A stretch of DNA of 64,000 nucleotides from Pseudomonas fluorescens. GTDB taxonomy: Bacteria > Pseudomonadota > Gammaproteobacteria > Pseudomonadales > Pseudomonadaceae. The stretch is taken from positions 5,686,501-5,750,500 of the forward strand of contig NZ_CP078138.1 in NCBI RefSeq assembly GCF_019212185.1, read 5' to 3'. The first letter of the stretch is position 1, and each line of letters opens with the position of its first letter. A program made the translations under genes and the position numbers. Below, piece after piece: positions 46,563 through 56,210 of the stretch. Under the pieces are notes generated by a model. It was not told the origin of the DNA. It saw only the letters and a list, made by a program, of their open reading frames with translations, and ran no database searches.

Positions 46563-47572
46563 TACTTGACGCCCCGTGCTTGGACCAGCTGTTCAGACAA
46601 CTGATGTACGGCCATGGCGTACATCACGCTGCGGTTATAACGCGTGATTGCATAAAAATTCTTCAGGCCCATCCAGTATTCCGGGCCATTGTCACCTTCC
46701 AGACGAAACGCCGTCACCGGCATGTCGTCGCGCAGCGCATCATGACTCGACCAGCCCAGCGCTCGCAACTCCCCGACGGTTTTCGTCGGTTCGATCCCGG
46801 TGGTCAAGCCCTCGTCGACCTGCTCGCCACGCACATCGGCGCGACTGACCACCGGCTGCCCGGCCTCCCAGCCATGGCGTTTGAAATAACTGGCGACGCT
46901 GCCGATGGCGTCGTCGGCGTTGGTCCAGATATTGATGTGGCCATCCCCGTCGAAATCCACCGCATAGGCGCGGAAGCTGCTCGGCATGAACTGCGGCAAG
47001 CCCATGGCACCGGCATAGGAGCCTTTCAGCGTCAACGGATCAACCTGCTCTTCACGGGCCAGCAGCAGGAATTCACGCAGCTCCTTGCGGAAAAACTCGG
47101 CCCGTGGAGGGTAGTCGAAACCCAGGGTCGACAGGGCGTCGATTACCCGGTAATTGCCAGTATTGCGGCCGAAAAAGGTCTCAACGCCGATGATTGCGAC
47201 GATTACCTGGGCCGGCACCCCGTATTCCTGCTCGGCACGCGCCAATACGGCTTCGTGCTGGCGCCAGAAGTCGACGCCGCGGGCGATGCGTGCATCGGTG
47301 AGGAACATCGGACGATATTCCTTCCATTGCTTGACCCGTTCAGCGGGGCGCGAGATCGCGTCGAGAATCGACTGCTTGCGCTCGGCCTCGCGGAACACGC
47401 CCATCAACTGTTCACCAGCGAAGCCGTAGTCACGGGTCATTTCACCGACGAATTCAGCCACTTGCGGCGAGCCCTCATATTCGCCGGCAAGCGCCGCCGG
47501 GGCGCTGCCAAGGATGCTTGCCAGGCCGAGCCACGGAGCGTATCGCGTTGCCCAGCCACGCATTACTTGCAT
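46562..47572 (-). CDS. mltB: membrane-bound lytic murein transglycosylase B
   Basis: The ATG at 47572 (336 residues) gives a signal peptide ending LGSAPAALAG; an ATG three codons on is possible. The catalytic Glu lies in IIGVETFFGRNTGNYR, and the MltB domain continues with YAGAMGLPQFMPSSFRAYAVDFDGDG. No lipobox is visible, so it may be a soluble periplasmic form like SltB1 of P. aeruginosa. It cleaves the MurNAc-GlcNAc bond non-hydrolytically. It lies between rodA and rlpA; its TAA overlaps the rlpA ATG. Confidence 0.93.
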   Translation of the reverse strand: MQVMRGWATRYAPWLGLASILGSAPAALAGEYEGSPQVAEFVGEMTRDYGFAGEQLMGVFREAERKQSILDAISRPAERVKQWKEYRPMFLTDARIARGVDFWRQHEAVLARAEQEYGVPAQVIVAIIGVETFFGRNTGNYRVIDALSTLGFDYPPRAEFFRKELREFLLLAREEQVDPLTLKGSYAGAMGLPQFMPSSFRAYAVDFDGDGHINIWTNADDAIGSVASYFKRHGWEAGQPVVSRADVRGEQVDEGLTTGIEPTKTVGELRALGWSSHDALRDDMPVTAFRLEGDNGPEYWMGLKNFYAITRYNRSVMYAMAVHQLSEQLVQARGVK

Positions 47573-47589
47573 TGAAATCTTCACCTTAT

Positions 47590-48735
47590 TCAAACCTGCG
47601 CGATCCACTTACGATGGGTATGGATCGACATCAAAACCCCAAACGCTGACAGCAGTGTCACCAGCGAAGTTCCGCCGTAACTAATGAATGGCAACGGCAC
47701 CCCCACCACCGGCAACAGGCCACTGACCATACCGATGTTGACGAAAACATAAACAAAAAACACCATGGTCAGCGAACCTGCCAGCAACTTGCCGAACAGC
47801 GTCTGCGCCTGGGCGGTAATCACCAGCCCGCGACCAATCAACAGCAGATAGATCAGCAGCAGGGCGCAAATGCCCACCAACCCGAACTCTTCGCCCATGA
47901 CCGCGATGATGAAGTCGGTGTGGCTTTCCGGCAGGAAGTCCAGGTGCGACTGAGTGCCCAGCAGCCAGCCCTTGCCAAACACGCCGCCGGAGCCGATGGC
48001 GGCCTTGGATTGGATGATGTTCCAACCTGTGCCCAGCGGGTCGCTTTCCGGGTCCAGGAAGGTCAGGATCCGCTGCTTCTGGTAGTCATGCATGATGAAG
48101 AACCACATGGCGATCGCCACCGGCACCGTGGCCGCCAGCACACTGAGAATCCAGCGCCAGCGCAAGCCGCCCATGAACAGCACGAAAGCGCCGCCGGCGA
48201 GAATCAGCAACGAGGTGCCGAGGTCCGGTTGGCGCACGATCAGGGCGAACGGGATGCCGATCAAAATCAGGCTGACCCCGACGTGCTTGAGCTGTGGCGG
48301 CAAAGTGCGCTTGGACAGGTACCAGGCGATGGTCGCCGGCATGATGATCTTCATGAACTCCGAGGGCTGGAAGCGGATCACCCCGGGAATGTTGATCCAG
48401 CGCGTCGCGCCCATGGCGTTGTGGCCCATGATGTCCACCACCAGCAACAGCAGCACGCCGACCACATAGCCCAACGGTACCCAGCGCGCCATGAAACGCG
48501 GTTCGAACTGGGCGATGATGACCATCGACACCAGACCGATGCCGAACGACGTCGCCTGTTTGGCCAGCAAGTCCCAGCTCTTGCCGCTGGCCGAATACAG
48601 CACGAACAGGCTGCCGGCCGCGAGGATCAACAGCAGGATCAGCAGCGGGCCGTCGATGTGCATGCGCTGCAATAACGTCGCTCGGCGACGCATCACATCC
48701 TCGCTGGAGAGAATGCGATCAAAATTACTCTTCAC
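47590..48735 (-). CDS. rodA: rod-shape peptidoglycan polymerase RodA
   Basis: This SEDS-family glycosyltransferase has ten membrane helices, with signatures PDLGTSLLILAGGAFVLFMGG and the C-terminal VPLPFISYGGTSLVTLLSAFG. It polymerises lipid II in the elongasome together with PBP2. The start I chose is GTG at 48735 (381 residues, KSNFDRILSSEDV), which overlaps the end of pbpA; the alternative ATG at 48693 gives 367 residues. The neighbouring pbpA encodes its partner transpeptidase. Confidence 0.94.
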   Translation of the reverse strand: MKSNFDRILSSEDVMRRRATLLQRMHIDGPLLILLLILAAGSLFVLYSASGKSWDLLAKQATSFGIGLVSMVIIAQFEPRFMARWVPLGYVVGVLLLLVVDIMGHNAMGATRWINIPGVIRFQPSEFMKIIMPATIAWYLSKRTLPPQLKHVGVSLILIGIPFALIVRQPDLGTSLLILAGGAFVLFMGGLRWRWILSVLAATVPVAIAMWFFIMHDYQKQRILTFLDPESDPLGTGWNIIQSKAAIGSGGVFGKGWLLGTQSHLDFLPESHTDFIIAVMGEEFGLVGICALLLIYLLLIGRGLVITAQAQTLFGKLLAGSLTMVFFVYVFVNIGMVSGLLPVVGVPLPFISYGGTSLVTLLSAFGVLMSIHTHRKWIAQV

Positions 48736-50620
48736 GGGCCGTAGCCTCCGCGGAATTGGGGCTGGCAAATTCAGGCTTGAGTCGACCGTCCTGGTCCAGC
48801 AGCCAGGCATCCATCACCTGGCGCACCACCGGCGCAGCGACACCGGAACCGGACTCACCGTTCTCGACCATCACCGAAACGACAATTTTCGGGTTGTCGG
48901 CCGGGGCAAATCCTACGAACAACGCGTGGTCACGATGCCGCTCCTGAACCTTGGAGCGGTCGTACTTCTCGCCCTGCTTGATCGCCACTACCTGAGCCGT
49001 ACCCGACTTGCCGGCGATCCGGTACTGCGCGCCAATCGACGCCTTGCGCGCGGTACCCCGGGCGCCGTGCATGACCTGCTGCATGCCATGGTTGACTCGG
49101 GTCCAGTCCGCCGGATCACGCAGGACGATATCCGGCATCGGATTCTCATCCACCGGCTTCTCGCCCTCGATCGACTTGGCCAGGTGCGGCCGGTTCCACT
49201 TGCCCTTGTTGGCGACCAGCGCCGTGGCCTGGGCCAATTGCAGCGGCGTCGACTGCATGTAGCCCTGGCCGATCCCGAGGATCAGGGTTTCGCCAGGGAA
49301 CCAGGCCTGACGCCGGGTGGCCCGCTTCCATTCGCGCGAAGGCATGAGACCGGGCGACTCTTCGAACATGTCCAGCGAGACCTTCTGGCCGATGCCGAAC
49401 TTGGTCATGTAGGCCGACAGTCGGTCGATCCCCAGCTTGTGCGCCAGGTCGTAGAAGTAGGTGTCGTTGGAGCGCATGATCGCCGTGTCGAGGTCGACAA
49501 AGCCGTCACCGGTGCGGTTCCAGTTACGGTACTTGTGATCGTAATTGGGCAGTTGGTAGTAGCCCGGGTCGAATACCCGCGAGGTCGCGGTGACAACCCC
49601 GGAATCCAGGCCGGCAATCGCCACCGCCGGCTTGATGGTCGAGCCTGGCGGATACAGCCCGCGCAGGACTCGGTTGAACAGAGGCCGGTCGATGGAATCG
49701 CGCAACTCGGCGTAAGCCTTGAAGCTGATGCCGGTGACAAACAGGTTCGGATCGAAACTCGGCTGACTGACCATCGCCAGCACTTCGCCGGTGTTCGGAT
49801 CCATCGCCACCACCGCGCCACGACGCCCGCCGAGAGCCGCTTCGGCGGCCTCCTGCAGTTTAATGTCGAGGCTCAGGATGATGTCCTTGCCGGGAATCGG
49901 ATCGGTGCGCTTGAGCACCCGCAGCACGCGGCCGCGAGCGTTGGTTTCGACTTCTTCGTAGCCGACCTGACCGTGCAATTGCGGCTCGTAGAAGCGTTCG
50001 ATGCCGGTCTTGCCGATGTGGTGGGTACCGCTGTAGTTCACCGGATCGAGGGTCTTCAGCTCTTTCTCGTTGATCCGCCCCATGTAGCCCACCGAGTGCG
50101 CAAAGTGCGCGCCCTGCGGGTAATGGCGCACCAGTTGCGCAACCACCTCGACACCCGGCAGGCGGAACTGATTCACCGCAATCCGGGCAATCTGCTCTTC
50201 GGTCAACTCGAACAGGATCGGCACCGGCTCGAAGGGTCGCCGCCCCTGGCGCATGCGTTTTTCAAAGATCACCCGATCCTCGGGCGTCAGCTGCAGCACT
50301 TCGACGATCACGTCGAGCACTTGCTGCCAATCACCGGAACGTTCTCGGGTCATGCTCAGGCTGAAACTGGGCCGGTTGTCGGCAATCACTACGCCGTTAC
50401 GGTCGAAGATCAGGCCGCGGGTCGGCGGAATCGGCTGAACGTGGACGCGGTTGTTCTCCGACAGGGTCGAGTGATACTCGTACTGGATCACCTGCAGGAA
50501 ATACAAACGCGCGATCAGCACGCCGATCAGCAGCACCACTGCAATTGCCCCGAACACGACGCGGCCACGCACCAGACGGGCGTCTTTTTCGTGGTCCTTG
50601 ATGCGAATCGGTTGGGACAT
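48725..50620 (-). CDS. mrdA: penicillin-binding protein 2
   Basis: The ATG at 50620 gives 631 residues with one N-terminal membrane helix (VFGAIAVVLLIGVLIARLYFLQV, about 23-45). A non-catalytic pedestal domain is followed by the transpeptidase domain, which has the motifs GSTIKPAVA (Ser nucleophile, Lys), SNDTYFYDL and KSGTAQV. PBP2 cross-links the wall during elongation and is paired with RodA, encoded just downstream with overlapping ends. It is the pbpA/mrdA gene of the rod cluster and the target of mecillinam-type antibiotics in this family. Confidence 0.96.
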   Translation of the reverse strand: MSQPIRIKDHEKDARLVRGRVVFGAIAVVLLIGVLIARLYFLQVIQYEYHSTLSENNRVHVQPIPPTRGLIFDRNGVVIADNRPSFSLSMTRERSGDWQQVLDVIVEVLQLTPEDRVIFEKRMRQGRRPFEPVPILFELTEEQIARIAVNQFRLPGVEVVAQLVRHYPQGAHFAHSVGYMGRINEKELKTLDPVNYSGTHHIGKTGIERFYEPQLHGQVGYEEVETNARGRVLRVLKRTDPIPGKDIILSLDIKLQEAAEAALGGRRGAVVAMDPNTGEVLAMVSQPSFDPNLFVTGISFKAYAELRDSIDRPLFNRVLRGLYPPGSTIKPAVAIAGLDSGVVTATSRVFDPGYYQLPNYDHKYRNWNRTGDGFVDLDTAIMRSNDTYFYDLAHKLGIDRLSAYMTKFGIGQKVSLDMFEESPGLMPSREWKRATRRQAWFPGETLILGIGQGYMQSTPLQLAQATALVANKGKWNRPHLAKSIEGEKPVDENPMPDIVLRDPADWTRVNHGMQQVMHGARGTARKASIGAQYRIAGKSGTAQVVAIKQGEKYDRSKVQERHRDHALFVGFAPADNPKIVVSVMVENGESGSGVAAPVVRQVMDAWLLDQDGRLKPEFASPNSAEATAREE

Positions 50621-50630
50621 GAGCGCAGGG

Positions 50631-51098
50631 TTACTTGTGGTAAGGGTGACCGGACAGGACTGTCCAGGCACGATACAGCTGTTCGCCGATGAGGATTCGC
50701 ACCAGCGGATGGGGCAAGGTCAGCGGCGACAGCGACCAGCGCTGATCGGCCCGCGCGCAGACTTCCGGCGCCAACCCCTCGGGGCCGCCGACCATGAAGT
50801 TCACGGTACGCGAGTCCAGGCGCCAGCGATCGAGTTCCACCGCCAGTTGCTCGGTGCTCCACGGCTTGCCATGGACTTCCAGCGTGACGATGCGTTCGTT
50901 GGGGCCGACCTTGGCCAACATCGCTTCGCCTTCCTGGCGAATGAAACGCGCCACGTCAGCATTCTTGCCACGGGTATTGAGCGGTATTTCCACCAGTTCC
51001 AGCGCCAGCTCGGACGGAAGACGCTTGGCATATTCATGCCAGCCTTCTTCCACCCACTTGGGCATGCGTGAACCGACGGCGATCAGGCGCAGTCGCAC
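50631..51098 (-). CDS. rlmH: 23S rRNA (pseudouridine1915-N3)-methyltransferase
   Basis: The 155-residue SPOUT-fold enzyme begins [27 protein letters not shown] and contains [24 protein letters not shown] and the final [25 protein letters not shown] trefoil knot. RlmH methylates pseudouridine 1915 in helix 69 of 23S rRNA on assembled 70S ribosomes. The start is GTG at 51098. It lies 9 bp after rsfS and 10 bp before mrdA, tight spacing for an operon. Confidence 0.95.
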   Translation of the reverse strand: MRLRLIAVGSRMPKWVEEGWHEYAKRLPSELALELVEIPLNTRGKNADVARFIRQEGEAMLAKVGPNERIVTLEVHGKPWSTEQLAVELDRWRLDSRTVNFMVGGPEGLAPEVCARADQRWSLSPLTLPHPLVRILIGEQLYRAWTVLSGHPYHK

Positions 51099-51107
51099 AG
51101 CGAACCC

Positions 51108-51602
51108 TTAAAGCTGGTCTTTGTTGAGCTTGTTGAAGTGCTCGTGCGGGTTTTCCGGGCTGTGATGCGCAGCGCTGGCCGAACGACTCTGCTCGGCACC
51201 TGCCCAAAGGCGCTCCAGGTCGTAGAACTGGCGGGCCGAGGCGGTCATCATGTGCACGATGACGTCGTCCATGTCCAGCAGGACCCAGTCGCTGTCGCCC
51301 TTGCCTTCTTCACCCAATGGCTTGACGCCCTGGGCTTTGACGGCTTCACGGACCTTGTCGAGCATCGCGCCGATCTGGCGGTTGGAAGTACCGGTGGCGA
51401 TGATCATGAAGTCGGTGATGCTTTGTTTTTCACGAACGTCGATCACCTGGATGTCCTGGGCCTTGACGTCTTCCAGGGCGGCTACGGCAACCTTGACCAG
51501 CGCTTCGCCAGCCAGCACTTCACCAGTGTGTGCTTCAACCGGCAGCGGCGCGCTCTTGAAGGTGCCTTTGCGCTTTACTTTCGATACATCTTTGTTAGTC
51601 AT
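51108..51602 (-). CDS. rsfS: ribosomal silencing factor RsfS
   Basis: The 164-residue protein carries the RsfS/Iojap core: DIQVIDVREKQSITDFMIIATGTSNRQI and DSDWVLLDMDDVIVHMMTASARQFYDLERLW. RsfS binds L14 (uL14) on the 50S subunit and blocks subunit joining when nutrients are low. An N-terminal extension of about 40 residues and an Asn/His-rich C-terminal tail of 25 residues lengthen it beyond the E. coli protein (105). It lies between nadD and rlmH. Confidence 0.94.
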   Translation of the reverse strand: MTNKDVSKVKRKGTFKSAPLPVEAHTGEVLAGEALVKVAVAALEDVKAQDIQVIDVREKQSITDFMIIATGTSNRQIGAMLDKVREAVKAQGVKPLGEEGKGDSDWVLLDMDDVIVHMMTASARQFYDLERLWAGAEQSRSASAAHHSPENPHEHFNKLNKDQL

Positions 51603-51674
51603 ATAAAACTCGTTTTGCTCGTATGTTCGGGCGCTTCAATACACGTTGTTGCCACGTGCCTTGAGCACTCCTAT

Positions 51675-52355
51675 TCAGTTCGACGCACGGTACAGACCGT
51701 GCGCATCGATGTAGGCCAGGACCGCGTCGGGCACCAGGAAACGTACCGACTTACCGCTGGCCAGCAGTTGACGGATCTGGGTGGCGGATACCGCGAGCGG
51801 TGTCTGCCAGACGAATGCAATCTGTCCGCTCGGCCCTTTGAGGGCCAGCGGGTCGCTCACCGAGCGCGCTGCCAGCAAGTTGCGCAAGGCATCTGGCGGT
51901 TCGCTGTCGGCATCCGGGCGTTGCAGCACCAGGATGTGGCAATGCTGGAGCAACTCTTCCCAGCGATGCCAAGTGGGCAGGCCGCAAAATGCGTCCCAAC
52001 CCAACAGTAAAAACAACTGGTCATCCGCGGCGAACTCCGCACGCATCAGCTCCAGGGTATCGATAGTGTAGGACGGCTTGTCGCGTTTGAGCTCGCGGTC
52101 ATCCACCACCAGGGGCACAACCCCTGCTACCGCGCACTCGACCATCGCCAGACGATCGAGTGCCGACACCTGCGGCGTACCCCGATGCGGTGGCCTGGCG
52201 CTGGGCGTCAGGCGCAACTCATCGAGGTTCAACGACTCGGCCACTTCCAGCGCGCCGCGCAAATGGCCGATGTGCACCGGGTCGAATGTCCCGCCGAGCA
52301 CGCCAATACGCCGTGCCGAGGGACTCACCGGGGCTGTCGGGTCGAGATCGCCCAA
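51675..52355 (-). CDS. nadD: nicotinate-nucleotide adenylyltransferase
   Basis: This enzyme adenylates nicotinate mononucleotide in NAD synthesis. The [15 protein letters not shown] nucleotide-binding motif, [11 protein letters not shown] and [10 protein letters not shown] are typical. I chose TTG at 52355 (226 residues), one base after the proA stop and ten bases after AGGAG; a GTG at 52328 would give 217 residues, and the family N-terminus lies just before GTFDP. The choice is uncertain. The C-terminal [18 protein letters not shown] is intact. Confidence 0.92.
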   Translation of the reverse strand: MGDLDPTAPVSPSARRIGVLGGTFDPVHIGHLRGALEVAESLNLDELRLTPSARPPHRGTPQVSALDRLAMVECAVAGVVPLVVDDRELKRDKPSYTIDTLELMRAEFAADDQLFLLLGWDAFCGLPTWHRWEELLQHCHILVLQRPDADSEPPDALRNLLAARSVSDPLALKGPSGQIAFVWQTPLAVSATQIRQLLASGKSVRFLVPDAVLAYIDAHGLYRASN

Positions 52356-52356
52356 G

Positions 52357-53628
52357 TCAGACCGGCTCCTGGCCGCGCAACTGGCCATCACCGACCACAA
52401 TGTACTTCTCGCAGGTCAGGCCTTCGAGACCCACCGGGCCGCGGGCGTGCAGCTTATCAGTAGAAATGCCGATCTCGGCACCCAATCCGTACTCGAAGCC
52501 ATCGGCAAAGCAGGTCGGGGTGTTGATCATCACCGAGGCGGAGTCGACTTCGGCGACAAAACGCCGGGCTTCGCCCTGATGCTCGCTGACGATCGAGTCA
52601 GTGTGGTGCGAGCCATAGTGATTGATGTGCTCGATCGCCCGATCCAGGCCATCGACCACCAGAATTGAGAGGATCGGCGCAAGGTATTCCGTGCTCCAGT
52701 CTTCCTCGGTCGCGGCCACGGCATCGATGATCGCCCGGGTCCGCTCGCAACCGCGCAGCTCGACGCCCTTTTCGCGGAACTGGGCAGCCATGGCCGGCAG
52801 GAAGTCCTTGGCCACGGCCTGATCCACCAGCAGGGTTTCCATGGCGCCGCAGATGCCATACCGGTAGGTCTTGGCGTTGAAAGCAATGCGTCGCGCCTTG
52901 TCGAGATCAGCGTGGGCACTGACGTAGACGTGACAAATGCCGTCCAGGTGCTTGATCACCGGCACCCGGGCATCGCGACTGACGCGCTCGATCAAGCCCT
53001 TGCCACCGCGCGGCACGATCACATCGACGTACTCGGGCATGGTGATCAGGGCGCCAACTGCGGCACGGTCGGTGGTTTCGACCACTTGCACCACGGCCGC
53101 CGGCAAACCGGCCTCGGCCAGGCCACGCTGGATGCAGGCGGCAATCGCACGATTGGAATGAATCGCCTCGGAACCACCGCGCAGGATGGTCGCGTTGCCC
53201 GACTTCAGGCACAGGCTGGCGGCGTCGATGGTCACGTTCGGACGAGACTCATAGATGATCCCGACCACACCCAGCGGCACGCGCATCTTGCCAACCTGGA
53301 TACCTGACGGCCGATAACTCATGTCGCGGATCGCACCTACCGGGTCGGGCAACGCTGCCACCTGGCGCAAACCGACGATCATGCCGTCGATGCGTGCCGG
53401 GGTCAGGGCCAGGCGTTCGAGCATGGCCGGCTCCAGGCCATTGGCCCGGCCAGCGGCCAGGTCCAGCTCGTTGGCGGCAGATAGCTCGGCGCGAGCAGCG
53501 TCCAGCGCATTGGCAGCAGCCTGCAGGGCGCGGTTCTTCTGCCCAGTGCTGGCACGGCCGATCACGCGGGAAGCGTCGCGGGCAGCGCGACCCAAGCGGG
53601 TCATGTAGTCAAGAACGGACTCAGTCAT
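52357..53628 (-). CDS. proA: gamma-glutamyl phosphate reductase
   Basis: The ATG at 53628 gives 423 residues, normal for ProA, which makes glutamate-5-semialdehyde for proline. It is an aldehyde-dehydrogenase-fold enzyme with the catalytic Cys in [15 protein letters not shown], and [23 protein letters not shown] is the NADPH-binding region. It is the first gene of the large leftward cluster; the upstream mpg gene is divergent, with 174 bp between the starts. proB is not nearby. Confidence 0.96.
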   Translation of the reverse strand: MTESVLDYMTRLGRAARDASRVIGRASTGQKNRALQAAANALDAARAELSAANELDLAAGRANGLEPAMLERLALTPARIDGMIVGLRQVAALPDPVGAIRDMSYRPSGIQVGKMRVPLGVVGIIYESRPNVTIDAASLCLKSGNATILRGGSEAIHSNRAIAACIQRGLAEAGLPAAVVQVVETTDRAAVGALITMPEYVDVIVPRGGKGLIERVSRDARVPVIKHLDGICHVYVSAHADLDKARRIAFNAKTYRYGICGAMETLLVDQAVAKDFLPAMAAQFREKGVELRGCERTRAIIDAVAATEEDWSTEYLAPILSILVVDGLDRAIEHINHYGSHHTDSIVSEHQGEARRFVAEVDSASVMINTPTCFADGFEYGLGAEIGISTDKLHARGPVGLEGLTCEKYIVVGDGQLRGQEPV

Positions 53629-53802
53629 GGTCTGGTGTGGTCTTGGCAAATAGGAAAGCGGCAGATTATAGCTGTCGCGCTCTCCTACTAACAGCGGTGA
53701 CAGGCGGATGGTCGAAATGGACTGCAAATAGACCGTCTTCAGCCTGGATTAAGCCAGCGATTGTTATCATTACGTCACTTTCGCCCTGACATAACTGCCG
53801 CC

Positions 53803-54486
53803 ATGTCCATCCTGACCGCCCACCGGCAGCCCAAAGCCCTGCCAGACAGCTTCTTCAACCGTGACGCCCAGCTTCTGGCCTGTGAGCTGCTGGGCAAAGT
53901 CATCCGCCATCGGGTCGGCGATTTGTGGCTTTCGGCACGAATTATTGAAACCGAAGCCTATTACTGCGACGAAAAAGGCAGTCATGCCTCCCTCGGCTAC
54001 ACAGAAAAACGTAAGGCTTTGTTTCTGGATGGCGGGCACATTTATATGTATTACGCCCGAGGCGGCGATTCGCTGAACTTCAGTGCCCAGGGCCCGGGTA
54101 ACGCAGTGCTCATCAAGTCCGGCTATCCCTGGATCGACGAAGTGTCAGGGCCGGCGAGCCTGGCGCAGATGCTGCTCAACAATCCGGACGCCAACGGCCG
54201 GCCGCGGGCCTCGCAACGCCTGTGCGCCGGCCAGACCTTGCTGTGCAAGGCGCTGGGTTTGAAGGTACCGGTCTGGGACGCGAAACGCTTCGACCACGAC
54301 ATACTCCTGGTCGAAGACCTCGGCCGACCGCCGACCCAGGTCATCCAGACCACCCGCCTGGGCATCCCTCACGGACGCGACGAACACTTGCTCTACCGTT
54401 TCGTCGACAGCGACTACGCCCCCTACTGCACGCGGAACCCTCTGCGCCGCGGCCAGGTCGAAGGCCGCGACTACAACCTGCTGTAA
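53803..54486 (+). CDS. mpg: 3-methyladenine DNA glycosylase, AAG/MPG type
   Basis: The ATG at 53803 gives 227 residues; the frame to 53761 is in the divergent promoter. The AAG family signature is ARIIETEAYYCDEKGSHAS, where Glu is the catalytic base that activates water, and LDGGHIYMYYARGGDSLNF carries the intercalating Tyr region. The enzyme excises alkylated purines from DNA. It is a human-AAG-type protein and not an AlkA homologue. The next gene, a DedA-PAP2 fusion, follows 43 bp later on the same strand. Confidence 0.93.
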   Translation: MSILTAHRQPKALPDSFFNRDAQLLACELLGKVIRHRVGDLWLSARIIETEAYYCDEKGSHASLGYTEKRKALFLDGGHIYMYYARGGDSLNFSAQGPGNAVLIKSGYPWIDEVSGPASLAQMLLNNPDANGRPRASQRLCAGQTLLCKALGLKVPVWDAKRFDHDILLVEDLGRPPTQVIQTTRLGIPHGRDEHLLYRFVDSDYAPYCTRNPLRRGQVEGRDYNLL

Positions 54487-54529
54487 TTCTCCCCTGAGCG
54501 GGCCAACGAACAATGATGGAGTTGAACCT

Positions 54530-55846
54530 ATGGGCCCATGGCTCGACAGCCTGACCGCCTGGTTGACGGCAAACCCGCAGTGGCTGGCCGCTGCGGTCTT
54601 TATCGTCGCCTGTATTGAGTGCCTGGCGATTGCCGGGCTGATCGTGCCGGGCACCGTGCTGCTGTTCGCAGTGGCCGTACTGGCCGGCAGTGGCGCACTG
54701 TCACTGGGAGAAACCCTGCTGCTGGGCTTCCTCGGCGGCGTCCTCGGCGATGTGGTGTCGTACTTCCTCGGCCGCCACTTTCACCAGAACATCCGCCGCC
54801 TGCCGGGCCTGCGTCATCACCCGGAGTGGATTGGCAGCGCCGAGACCTATTTCCAGCGCTACGGTATCGCCAGCCTGTTGGTCGGACGCTTCATCGGCCC
54901 GCTACGGCCGATGCTGCCGATGGTCGCGGGGATGTTCGACATGCCCTTCCTGCGTTTCTTCGCCGTCAGCCTGCTGGCCGGGGCCGGCTGGGCCGTCGCC
55001 TACCTGCTGCCGGGCTGGGCCACCGGAGCCGCCATTCGCCTGCCATTGCCCGAGGGTTTCTGGCCGCAAGCCGGGATTGTCGCAGCCAGTGTAGCGGTCA
55101 TGGTCGGCCTGAGCGCCAACAGCAGCCTGCGCAGTCATCGCAAAGCCGCGATGCTTATCGCCGGCATGAGCTTTCTGATCCTGGCGGGATTGTTCATTGG
55201 CTACCCGCACCTCAGTGCCCTCGATCAAGGGGTCATGACCCTGGTCCAGGAACACCGTAACCCGACATTCGATGAAGTCGCCGTGGTCTTCACGCTGATT
55301 GGTGAATTCCGCAACATGTTGCTGTTCAGCGCCTTGTTGGTCGGGATACTGCTGGTCACCCGGCAGTGGCGCCAGGCCATATTCGCCGGCAGCACGCTGC
55401 TGTGCACTGCGCTGGCCAACACCCTGACCAAACACTTCTTCGCTCGCGTCCGCCCTGAAGTCCTCAGCGAGCCGTTGACCACCTTCAGCATGCCCAGTGG
55501 CCACGCTTCGGGCTCTTTTGCACTGTTTCTGACCCTGGCCGTCCTGGCGGGTCGCGGACAACCGCCCAGGATGCGCCTGACCTGGCTGCTGCTGGGCTGC
55601 CTGCCAGCGTTGGCCATTTCTGTTTCGCGGGTGTATCTGGGAGCGCACTGGCCGACGGATGTACTGGCGGGGGCGATGCTGGCAGCGTGTGTCTGTGCCG
55701 CCAGCCTGTGGTTCAGTCAACGCCAGACTTCGCTGTCCGCCCTACCCCCCAAGGTCTGGTGGATCGTCCTGCCGGCGCTGGTTGGACTGCTCGGGCTCTT
55801 CGTGTTGAGGCACCTGCCGCAAACCATGCTGCGCTACGCCTACTGA
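54530..55846 (+). CDS. DedA-family / PAP2 phosphatase fusion membrane protein
   Basis: The 438-residue protein is a fusion. The N-terminal half (about 1-200) is a DedA/SNARE-associated domain with FLGRHF and FIGPLRPMLPMVAGMFDM, a family linked to undecaprenyl phosphate translocation. The C-terminal half is a PAP2 phosphatase with KHFFARVRP, PSGHASGSF and SRVYLGAHWPTD, all three catalytic motifs intact. Together they suggest dephosphorylation of undecaprenyl pyrophosphate or another lipid pyrophosphate and flipping of the product. Substrate is inferred from the two domains. Confidence 0.92.
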   Translation: MGPWLDSLTAWLTANPQWLAAAVFIVACIECLAIAGLIVPGTVLLFAVAVLAGSGALSLGETLLLGFLGGVLGDVVSYFLGRHFHQNIRRLPGLRHHPEWIGSAETYFQRYGIASLLVGRFIGPLRPMLPMVAGMFDMPFLRFFAVSLLAGAGWAVAYLLPGWATGAAIRLPLPEGFWPQAGIVAASVAVMVGLSANSSLRSHRKAAMLIAGMSFLILAGLFIGYPHLSALDQGVMTLVQEHRNPTFDEVAVVFTLIGEFRNMLLFSALLVGILLVTRQWRQAIFAGSTLLCTALANTLTKHFFARVRPEVLSEPLTTFSMPSGHASGSFALFLTLAVLAGRGQPPRMRLTWLLLGCLPALAISVSRVYLGAHWPTDVLAGAMLAACVCAASLWFSQRQTSLSALPPKVWWIVLPALVGLLGLFVLRHLPQTMLRYAY

Positions 55847-55875
55847 GCACCTGAATTTTCCGATACCCAGACAAA

Positions 55876-55906
55876 AACCCCGACCTGAGAGGTCGGGGTT
55901 CTTTTT
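55876..55906. terminator. bidirectional intrinsic terminator
   Basis: AACCCCGACCT at 55876-55886 and AGGTCGGGGTT at 55890-55900 form a perfect 11-bp stem with a GAG loop. TTCTTTTT follows on the plus strand and TTTTTGTCT on the minus strand. It serves the DedA-PAP2 gene from the left and the small leftward ORF from the right. Confidence 0.92.
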
Positions 55907-55930
55907 CAACACCTGTTCAACTGACCATCA

Positions 55931-56092
55931 TCACGCACTTTGACGCTTACGCATTTCCAGAATCAGCGCATCGGCCAAGAGTCCTGCGGTGATCGCCGTT
56001 TGCTCGAACGACTGCCCGTGACTGGCATTTTTCAGCATGTAGCCCACTGCAGCAGCTTCCCATGCTGCTCGCTCGGATACGAAAATAGTCAT
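55931..56092 (-). CDS. 53-residue hypothetical protein
   Basis: A small frame with ATG at 56092 encodes MTIFVSERAAWEAAAVGYML, then KNASHGQSFEQTAITAGLLA and DALILEMRKRQSA. It is preceded by AAAAGGAA seven bases before the ATG, a usable ribosome-binding site. It sits just inside a terminator shared with the DedA-PAP2 gene. The protein is soluble and helical, with an Ala-rich first half. Codon use is like the neighbours. Its function is unknown. Confidence 0.7.
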   Translation of the reverse strand: MTIFVSERAAWEAAAVGYMLKNASHGQSFEQTAITAGLLADALILEMRKRQSA

Positions 56093-56210
56093 GATTTAAA
56101 TTCCTTTTAGATAATGAAATTGGCCACTTCGTGTGACGCCCCGAGAAACTAAATAATTCGTCCCCCGTTCACAATGCTGGCTAGCTGACTCAAGCCTTGC
56201 CAATTGTTAC

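Noticed and set aside
48491..50692. A 733-codon plus-strand frame opposite mrdA and part of rodA
   Set aside because: It spans two real, overlapping, well-conserved genes and has shadow-like composition.
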